From an uncultured Bacteroidales bacterium (GTDB lineage Bacteria; Bacteroidota; Bacteroidia; Bacteroidales; FEN-979), in assembly GCA_903928285.1 (NCBI GenBank), contig CAIYQH010000229.1:1-12172 (forward strand): 12,172 nucleotides of DNA, written 5' to 3'. A program made the translations under genes and the position numbers. A model generated the notes under the pieces. It had not been told where the DNA came from and searched no databases. It saw only the letters and a program-made list of their open reading frames with translations. This document shows positions 7,780-12,172 of this stretch, in pieces. Numbering within the stretch: the stretch's first letter is position 1; every line of letters begins with the position of its first letter.

Positions 7780-9921
7780 ATGAAATCCATATACCTTATT
7801 TCCCTTTTTGTTTTATTAAGTTTTTTCTCCGGTATGGCCCAGGGGAAAAAGGAAACCCCCAAAACGCCAAAAGATACGACAACCATTAAACTGCTGAACG
7901 AAATCGTCGTAACTGCATTAAGGATCAACATTCCCCTTAATGAGATCCCGGCAGCCATTTCGGTAGTGACCCCAAGGCAGCTCACATCGCTGACAAAAAC
8001 CATCGCTGCCGACGATGCATTGCGGCTCGTACCCGGCGTCAGGATTGACAATGGCACCGGCGGATCGAGGGTCCACGTATATGTACGCGGACAGGGTGTG
8101 TTAACTGAAAGCGGATTCAGGGGAGTCGGCGTTTTTATCGACGGCATCTCCATCAACAACCCTGGTGGCTTTGCCCCCGATTTATATGATGTTGACTGGG
8201 AAACCGTTAAAAATGTCGAAGTTGTCAAAGGACTTGCCGCCTCGTTGTACGGAGCAGGTTCCACCGGCGGGATCATCAACATTACCACCAAGGATGGCGG
8301 CGACAAACCCTTTAACGCCAGCCTTTATACTTCGGCAGGATCCAACGGTTTCTGGAAGGTTCTCGGGCAGATCGACGGCACCCAGGGAAATGTGAACTAC
8401 CGCATCTCCTATTCCCATATGCAGGGCACAGGATATCGCATTCACCAGGCCTATATGGGCGATAATTTCAGCGAAAAACTTACCTGGACTCCTTCGGCAA
8501 AATTAAAGATCACCCAACTGCTCACCTATACCAGCTATTTCAACCAGAATTCCGAAGGAATCAACCTGGGCCGTTATGATACAGTGGGGCATACCGCAGC
8601 CAACACTGACGCCGTGAGATATAATGAATTCCATAAAACCCAGCGCCTTACCGGCGCAACCACGGTGAAATATGATTTTGCCAGGAACCAGGACATCACG
8701 GTAAAGGGATTTATGAGATTCAACAACTACCGCGAAACCTCCAACAACGGCGATGACTACAAACCCTACGTGAACCCGGGCATTTCGGCACAGTATAACC
8801 TCCATTTCGGCTCTGAAAAGGTGTTCAACCACCTCAGCCTTGGCGTTGATTACCAGTCGATGACCATGACCGAACACATGTTTGCCGTTCCCGACGGGAA
8901 TACCATCGACAACAACAGGGTTGACAGCCACTGGAGCGAACAATCCTTCGACATCAACACGATCCTCATCAACCAGATCATCCGCCAGAAAAGTACGGGA
9001 TTGTTCCTGATCGATAAAGTTGACCTTTTCAAAAAACTGTTTGCCACCCTGAATGTTCGCTATGATTATGTTTACAATAAGCTGGATTCAGCCTCCCAAA
9101 GCGACAGCAAGACCTTTGAAAAACCCACCTTCCGCTTCGGACTTGCCTACGACCTTGCAAAAGCGGCCAACATCTATGGCAGCATCGGTACGGGCTTCCT
9201 GGTTCCTACCGAAGACGAGCTGTATAACAATCCCCTGCAATACGGCGGGTTCAACTCGCTGATCAAACCATCAACCTCCTTTGGGGGAGAAATCGGCGTT
9301 AGGGGAGAAATCGGCAAGAACTTTTATTATGATGTAACAGGTTTCAGCATCAAGTCCAAAGACGAATTCTACCGCTACAGCGTTCCCGGCAGGGGCAACA
9401 ATACCGCATTCTATGGCAACATGGGAGAGAGCAACAGATGGGGTGTAGAAGCCTTTTTATCCTATTCGCCGCTCGATTTTCTGAAATTCGATGTCGCCTA
9501 TACTTACTCCCATTTCCAGTATACCGCTCCCGACAGCGTGAATGGCCACTGGATCCCCCAGTGCCCCGAGCATATGCTTACGGCAGAGGCATCTGTGAAG
9601 TTCCTGAAACATTTTACCCTGACCCTCAATACCCAGTACCAGTCGAAATGGTGCATCCAGGTTGACGATTCCATTTACAACCATTTCAATGAAAACGGAA
9701 TAATCCGCAGTTCATGGGTAAACGGCTTCACCGTGTTTAATGCCAACCTGAATTACGGATGGAAGCTTGGAAACCTGAAAGGCGACCTTGGATTCTTCTG
9801 CAAGAACATGTTCGATGAACAGTACTTTGGCTTCACCGAGCCCAACAATGGCCCTGATTACAACAGTTTCCAGCCCGCCCCGGGAAGGGAATTCTTTGTT
9901 AGCCTGCGGCTGAAACTATAG
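7780..9921 (+). CDS. TonB-dependent outer-membrane receptor
   Basis: Outer-membrane 22-stranded active transporter, 713 residues, taking up a ligand using TonB/ExbBD energy. Signal peptide MKSIYLISLFVLLSFFSGMAQ at 1-21 is cut here as MKSIYLISLF plus VLLSFFSGMAQ. A TonB-box-like NEIVVTA lies at 40-46. The plug domain follows (about 50-165), with DDALRLVPGVRI, VYVRGQG, EVVKGLAASLYGAGSTGG and INITTK. The barrel runs to the C-terminus, with aromatic/polar alternating strands and a final strand ending FFVSLRLKL. There is no N-terminal carboxypeptidase-regulatory-like extension and no SusD neighbour, so it resembles siderophore, haem, cobalamin or metal-complex receptors rather than SusC glycan importers. 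The ligand is not identifiable from the sequence. The start at 7780 is chosen because the signal peptide begins there; the same frame happens to stay open upstream to 7375, overlapping the preceding gene. No TAnnTTTG element is seen in the 178-nt gap upstream (7602-7779), nor a terminator, so co-transcription with the gene before it is possible. Confidence 0.95.
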   Translation: MKSIYLISLFVLLSFFSGMAQGKKETPKTPKDTTTIKLLNEIVVTALRINIPLNEIPAAISVVTPRQLTSLTKTIAADDALRLVPGVRIDNGTGGSRVHVYVRGQGVLTESGFRGVGVFIDGISINNPGGFAPDLYDVDWETVKNVEVVKGLAASLYGAGSTGGIINITTKDGGDKPFNASLYTSAGSNGFWKVLGQIDGTQGNVNYRISYSHMQGTGYRIHQAYMGDNFSEKLTWTPSAKLKITQLLTYTSYFNQNSEGINLGRYDTVGHTAANTDAVRYNEFHKTQRLTGATTVKYDFARNQDITVKGFMRFNNYRETSNNGDDYKPYVNPGISAQYNLHFGSEKVFNHLSLGVDYQSMTMTEHMFAVPDGNTIDNNRVDSHWSEQSFDINTILINQIIRQKSTGLFLIDKVDLFKKLFATLNVRYDYVYNKLDSASQSDSKTFEKPTFRFGLAYDLAKAANIYGSIGTGFLVPTEDELYNNPLQYGGFNSLIKPSTSFGGEIGVRGEIGKNFYYDVTGFSIKSKDEFYRYSVPGRGNNTAFYGNMGESNRWGVEAFLSYSPLDFLKFDVAYTYSHFQYTAPDSVNGHWIPQCPEHMLTAEASVKFLKHFTLTLNTQYQSKWCIQVDDSIYNHFNENGIIRSSWVNGFTVFNANLNYGWKLGNLKGDLGFFCKNMFDEQYFGFTEPNNGPDYNSFQPAPGREFFVSLRLKL

Positions 9922-9943
9922 GCGAATAAGCACAGCGCAGGCT
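9901..9943 (+). other. Hairpin spanning the receptor stop codon
   Basis: AGCCTGCGGCTG (9901-9912) pairs with CAGCGCAGGCT (9933-9943): 11 base pairs with one bulged G (9908). The stop codon TAG (9919-9921) lies in the 20-nt loop. There is no T-tract after it, so it is not a terminator by itself. It may be a 3' stabilising structure or chance pairing. Confidence 0.4.
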
Positions 9944-9973
9944 GATACCTTTAAAACGGCGGATTCTCCGCGG

Positions 9974-10050
9974 CCCTTTCTGACTCCTTGTGATCACGGC
10001 GGTTGTTTTAACAGCCCCGGATCACAAGGAACCATAAAGGGTTTTTTCTT
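9974..10050 (+). terminator. Intrinsic terminator after the TonB-dependent receptor
   Basis: A long interrupted stem. CCCTTT (9974-9979) pairs with AAAGGG (10036-10041), and TCCTTGTGATC (9985-9995) pairs perfectly with GATCACAAGGA (10020-10030). Between them are two T-A/G-C pairs and symmetrical mismatches, and the 24-nt loop has partial inner pairing. TTTTTTCTT (10042-10050) follows the stem directly. This is the classical hairpin plus U-tract, 52 nt after the receptor stop, and it marks the end of the transcription unit. Confidence 0.85.
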
Positions 10051-10128
10051 CCTGTCTTTTAATGGGCCCCTTCCCCTGATTGTTTGTGAAATAATTCACT
10101 ATGATGTCGGATTCGCCCGATTCATGAC

Positions 10129-10136
10129 TATCTTTG
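10129..10136 (+). promoter_or_regulatory. Bacteroidota -7 promoter element for the lipoprotein gene
   Basis: TATCTTTG matches TAnnTTTG. Transcription would start near 10143, giving a leader of about 50 nt to the ATG at 10194. It lies after the strong terminator of the preceding unit, so this gene needs its own promoter. No clear -33 TTTG is seen at normal spacing. Confidence 0.5.
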
Positions 10137-10193
10137 TCATAAGGCAACATTGCAGATTTGCCCTATCCTGTTATTAACCTTAAATTTCCCTGT

Positions 10194-10772
10194 ATGAAAA
10201 CGAGATTTCTTTTCTTAGGAATGGTATTACTTTTCTTTGCCTGCGGATCAAATAATCAGACGGCTAAAAATGAGCAGCAGATAAAAGCCGACTCAACAGC
10301 CAAAGCTGAATCAAAAACTGTCAGCAAACCAAAAATCAATACCGATTCACTTGTCATCGTCATCGAGAATGAACGGGAAAGAATTGAAAAAAATCTGAAA
10401 TCCTTCCGGCAAAAAATAGTTCCAACAAAAGATTTCAGGGCACAGATCAAGCAAAAATGGTCGAAGATTGAATACTTTTCCGAGAACGGCCAGATCGTCA
10501 GAATTATCACCCTTCCCTATGAGAAGATCGTTAACCGGACAGAGGAATTTTATTTTCAGAAAGGGAACCTGATCCTCGCCTTTATCAATGATGAGGGGTT
10601 GAAGTATATCGGCAAGGAGGACAAACGGGTCGGTAAGGCCTACTATTTCTCGGGGGATGCGGTCATTAAAGAGGATAACCGGACTGCCGAGAAGGAGACC
10701 AATATCAGAACATCCGACAGTGAACGGCTGCTCCAGGAATCAAAGGAATATCTTGAATTGTTCCCGAAATGA
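10194..10772 (+). CDS. Small lipoprotein of unknown function
   Basis: A 192-residue predicted lipoprotein. The N-terminus MKTRFLFLGMVLLFFAC carries a type II signal peptide with lipobox FFAC, lipid-modified at Cys17. The residues after it (GSNNQTAK) lack the acidic lipoprotein-export signal used for surface display in Bacteroidota, so a periplasm-facing location is more likely (inference). A Lys/Glu/Ser/Thr-rich linker (about 20-50) leads into a probably helical segment (ENERERIEKNLKSF), then a compact domain with KQKWSKIEYF, RTEEFYFQKGNL, and a C-terminal helix ESKEYLELFPK. I do not recognise a named domain, although the W-x-K-I-x-Y-F and RTEEFYF pattern looks like a conserved Bacteroidota hypothetical family. 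The ATG at 10194 is preferred over the TTG at 10158, which would put 12 residues before a perfect signal peptide. The gene is more A+T-rich than its neighbours. It is convergent with the next gene, 1 nt apart. Confidence 0.85.
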   Translation: MKTRFLFLGMVLLFFACGSNNQTAKNEQQIKADSTAKAESKTVSKPKINTDSLVIVIENERERIEKNLKSFRQKIVPTKDFRAQIKQKWSKIEYFSENGQIVRIITLPYEKIVNRTEEFYFQKGNLILAFINDEGLKYIGKEDKRVGKAYYFSGDAVIKEDNRTAEKETNIRTSDSERLLQESKEYLELFPK

Positions 10773-10773
10773 C

Positions 10774-11319
10774 CTATTCATCTTCCTTCTCAGGCGTCTC
10801 TTCGAAGCGGGCTTTGGCCTTATAGATAAACAGGGCCCTGAGTTTATCCCAGAAATCGCCGCCAAGGACAAACAAACTTGACAGGAAAACCACATCCGAT
10901 GCCACAATGATGATATACCTTGTTTGCAGGCTGATAGGGATGAGATGCGGCATAAAGGAGATCATATAGTTCGGCAGGAAGGGCAGCACAAACATGAACA
11001 GTCCTATGTTGTACCGCAGTGGCGTCACCTGGTGGGGTTTTGCCACCCGGTGATAGAGATAATGCATTTTATACTGGATCCAAACATAGGAGGACTTCCC
11101 CAGGATGGCAATGCTGGAGATCTTCATCAGCGGGGCGCTGATCCAGAAAGAGGCAAGGATAAACCCCTTCCAGAAATGATTTGCAATAAACCCTTTAAGG
11201 ATCAGGCCTGTAGGAAGCATGAAAAAGGAGAAGATAAATACTGTCAACCCAACATAAAAACGAATCCCCGGGTTTTCGGGTCTCTTCATTTCTGATGCTG
11301 TCGGACGATGAATGAACAT
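10774..11319 (-). CDS. Four-helix membrane protein with internal duplication (transporter-suffix-like)
   Basis: A 181-residue inner-membrane protein with four hydrophobic segments (about 21-41, 50-73, 103-123, 134-153) and a charged C-terminal tail (EETPEKEDE). The two halves look like repeats: R20-F-Y-V-G-L-T-V-F-I-F matches R102-Y-N-I-G-L-F-M-F-V-L. Each half then ends in a hydrophobic-L-G turn (ILGK at 72-75, VLGG at 151-154) followed by an amphipathic aromatic/basic segment. The distances from Arg to Gly are nearly equal (54 and 51 residues). The R-x-x-x-G-L start and LGGDFWDKLRALF end recall the short 'transporter suffix domain' family; this is from memory and moderately sure. No transport activity is shown. 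The start at 11319 follows a TAnnTTTG element by about 18 nt; an internal ATG at 11289 (MKRPENPG) is a real alternative. The gene is in the same direction as the EamA gene but separated by 109 nt. Confidence 0.85.
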   Translation of the reverse strand: MFIHRPTASEMKRPENPGIRFYVGLTVFIFSFFMLPTGLILKGFIANHFWKGFILASFWISAPLMKISSIAILGKSSYVWIQYKMHYLYHRVAKPHQVTPLRYNIGLFMFVLPFLPNYMISFMPHLIPISLQTRYIIIVASDVVFLSSLFVLGGDFWDKLRALFIYKAKARFEETPEKEDE

Positions 11320-11337
11320 TGCAGGAGTTTAGTGATG

Positions 11338-11345
11338 CAAAATTA
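11338..11345 (-). promoter_or_regulatory. Bacteroidota -7 promoter element for the four-helix membrane protein
   Basis: Read on the minus strand this is TAATTTTG, an exact TAnnTTTG match. It lies 18 nt before the ATG at 11319 and 48 nt before the alternative ATG at 11289. Transcription would start near 11331, so a leader of about 12 or 42 nt follows depending on the start used. No -33 element is obvious. Confidence 0.42.
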
Positions 11346-11387
11346 ATGGTTTTTCCGATACCGAGGTTGGTAATGCACAGTCTTCAT

Positions 11388-11434
11388 GTGTGATCCGTAA
11401 CCTTTAAGAAACCTGAAGCAGGAGGTTGTCACAC
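11388..11434 (-). other. Nested inverted repeat at the end of the EamA gene
   Basis: An outer 6-bp pair GTGTGA (11388-11393) with TCACAC (11429-11434) encloses an inner 5-bp pair AACCT (11410-11414) with AGGTT (11423-11427). The outer arm covers the stop codon of the minus-strand EamA gene. No U-tract follows on the minus strand, so a terminator role is doubtful; it may be weak or fortuitous. Confidence 0.25.
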
Positions 11435-12172
11435 GAAAAACATGATCACGCCCAGTACGGCGATGAAAGCCCCGGCCACCTCCTTTACCGTTACCTTCTC
11501 CTTATATAGCAGGATCGACGGCGGGATGATCAGCACCGGCACGATCGACATGAGGGTGGAGGCGATCCCGGTGTCGGCATATTTGATGGCGATCAGCGAA
11601 AAGGAGACCCCCAGGAAGGGTCCGAAAAAGGCGCCGAGGGAGAGCTGCAGCATCGGTTTCCGCTTGTTCAGGGCCCGGTAGGCATGTTTCCAGAATCCCA
11701 TCACTGTAAACAGGATGGCAAAGCCGGCCACCCCTGCAATGATCCTGATCTGGGTAGAGGCAAAAGTGTCGTAGTCCTTCATCCCGACTTTGCTGAGTAC
11801 CAGTCCGGCCGCCTGGCCAACGGCGCCTCCCAGCCCGAGCAGGATACCCCATACGGGATAATTGAACTTCACCTTTCTGAATCCCCCGTTACTTTCGGCC
11901 TTGGTATGCCGTTTGAGCACCACCAGAGCGATGCCTGTGATGGTGAGGATCATCCCGATCCAGCTTTTCCATGAAAGGGTCTCGCCCAGCACGATCCAGC
12001 CGATGAGGGCTGTCAGCGGCGGAGCCAGGGCCATCAGCAGCATGGAGATACGCGCGCCGATAACCACAAAGGCCTGGAAAAGGCACAGGTCGCCAAAGAC
12101 AAAGCCGATCAGCCCCGAGAGGGAAAGAAAGAACCAGGTACGGGGTGTCGCATCCCATGGCAACAGGTAACC
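11429..12172 (-). CDS. EamA/DMT-superfamily transporter, N-terminus beyond window
   Basis: Inner-membrane carrier of the drug/metabolite transporter superfamily, with two EamA repeats of five helices each; characterised members export amino acids or other small metabolites. 247 residues are visible. The frame stays open past the TTG near 12163 to the right edge (GYLLPWDATP), so the start lies outside and roughly 45-60 residues are missing compared with the usual ~300. The first EamA repeat is nearly complete, ending in a typical APPLTALIGWIVLGE and ITGIALVVLKR. A short basic linker (HTKAESNGGFRKVKFN) follows, then a full second repeat with PVLIIPPSILLYKEKV and a final helix ending VLGVIMFFV. 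Substrate is not predictable. There is no overlap or coupling with the next minus-strand gene (109-nt gap). Confidence 0.94.
   Translation of the reverse strand, partial: GYLLPWDATPRTWFFLSLSGLIGFVFGDLCLFQAFVVIGARISMLLMALAPPLTALIGWIVLGETLSWKSWIGMILTITGIALVVLKRHTKAESNGGFRKVKFNYPVWGILLGLGGAVGQAAGLVLSKVGMKDYDTFASTQIRIIAGVAGFAILFTVMGFWKHAYRALNKRKPMLQLSLGAFFGPFLGVSFSLIAIKYADTGIASTLMSIVPVLIIPPSILLYKEKVTVKEVAGAFIAVLGVIMFFV

Noticed and set aside
7620..8306. 228-codon minus-strand reading frame
   Set aside because: It is antisense to the receptor signal and plug region, has no recognisable domain, and looks like a codon-bias shadow.
10158..10193. Earlier TTG start for the small lipoprotein
   Set aside because: It would place 12 residues before a complete lipoprotein signal peptide starting at the ATG at 10194.
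11502..11852. Second minus-strand frame within the EamA gene
   Set aside because: It is Arg/His/Pro-rich and out of frame with a clear ten-helix transporter.

Overview
The window looks like chromosomal DNA from a member of the Bacteroidota (Bacteroidales/Lentimicrobium-like rather than a gut Bacteroides; the rank is inference). The evidence is: two large secreted proteins ending in type IX secretion system (T9SS) type-A sorting domains, a gingipain-family C25 peptidase, a TonB-dependent receptor, and several upstream regions carrying the Bacteroidota -7 promoter element TAnnTTTG with no good Shine-Dalgarno sequence. Base composition is roughly half G+C by eye, with G/C-rich third codon positions in most genes. 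The small lipoprotein gene at 10194-10772 is visibly more A+T-rich.

Layout, left to right. (1) 2-1966 (+): 5'-truncated C25 (gingipain-like) cysteine peptidase with a T9SS C-terminal domain, closed by a strong hairpin terminator that is U-tailed in both directions (1996-2040). (2) 2143-3426 (-): complete CNNM/CorC-type DUF21-CBS transporter, convergent with gene 1. (3) 3427-3577: short divergent promoter region with a degenerate 7-bp tandem repeat. (4) 3578-7072 (+): about 1164-residue secreted multidomain protein, a predicted six-bladed Asp-box (sialidase/BNR-like) propeller plus adhesin-like modules and a T9SS C-terminal domain. (5) 7077-7601 (+): small membrane-anchored protein of unknown function with a TTG start only 4 nt after the preceding stop. 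(6) 7780-9921 (+): TonB-dependent receptor, followed by a structured 3' region and a strong intrinsic terminator (9974-10050). (7) 10194-10772 (+): small lipoprotein of unknown function. (8) 10774-11319 (-): four-helix membrane protein built from an internal duplication, ending 1 nt from the lipoprotein stop. (9) 11429-12172 (-): EamA/DMT-family transporter, N-terminus off the right edge.

Genes 4 to 6 can be read as one transcription unit: a promoter-like element before 3578, a 4-nt junction between the first two genes, no terminator seen until after the receptor, then a clear terminator. If so, the unit would link a secreted or surface propeller protein, a small envelope protein and an outer-membrane receptor. 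The 178-nt gap before the receptor leaves open a separate promoter. No RNA genes, insertion sequences, CRISPR arrays, phage genes or defence genes were seen. No intergenic stretch exceeds 300 nt (the longest is 9922-10193). I found no clear new multi-gene system; the best candidates for a second look are the unknown protein/receptor pair, the structured receptor 3' end and the duplicated membrane protein.
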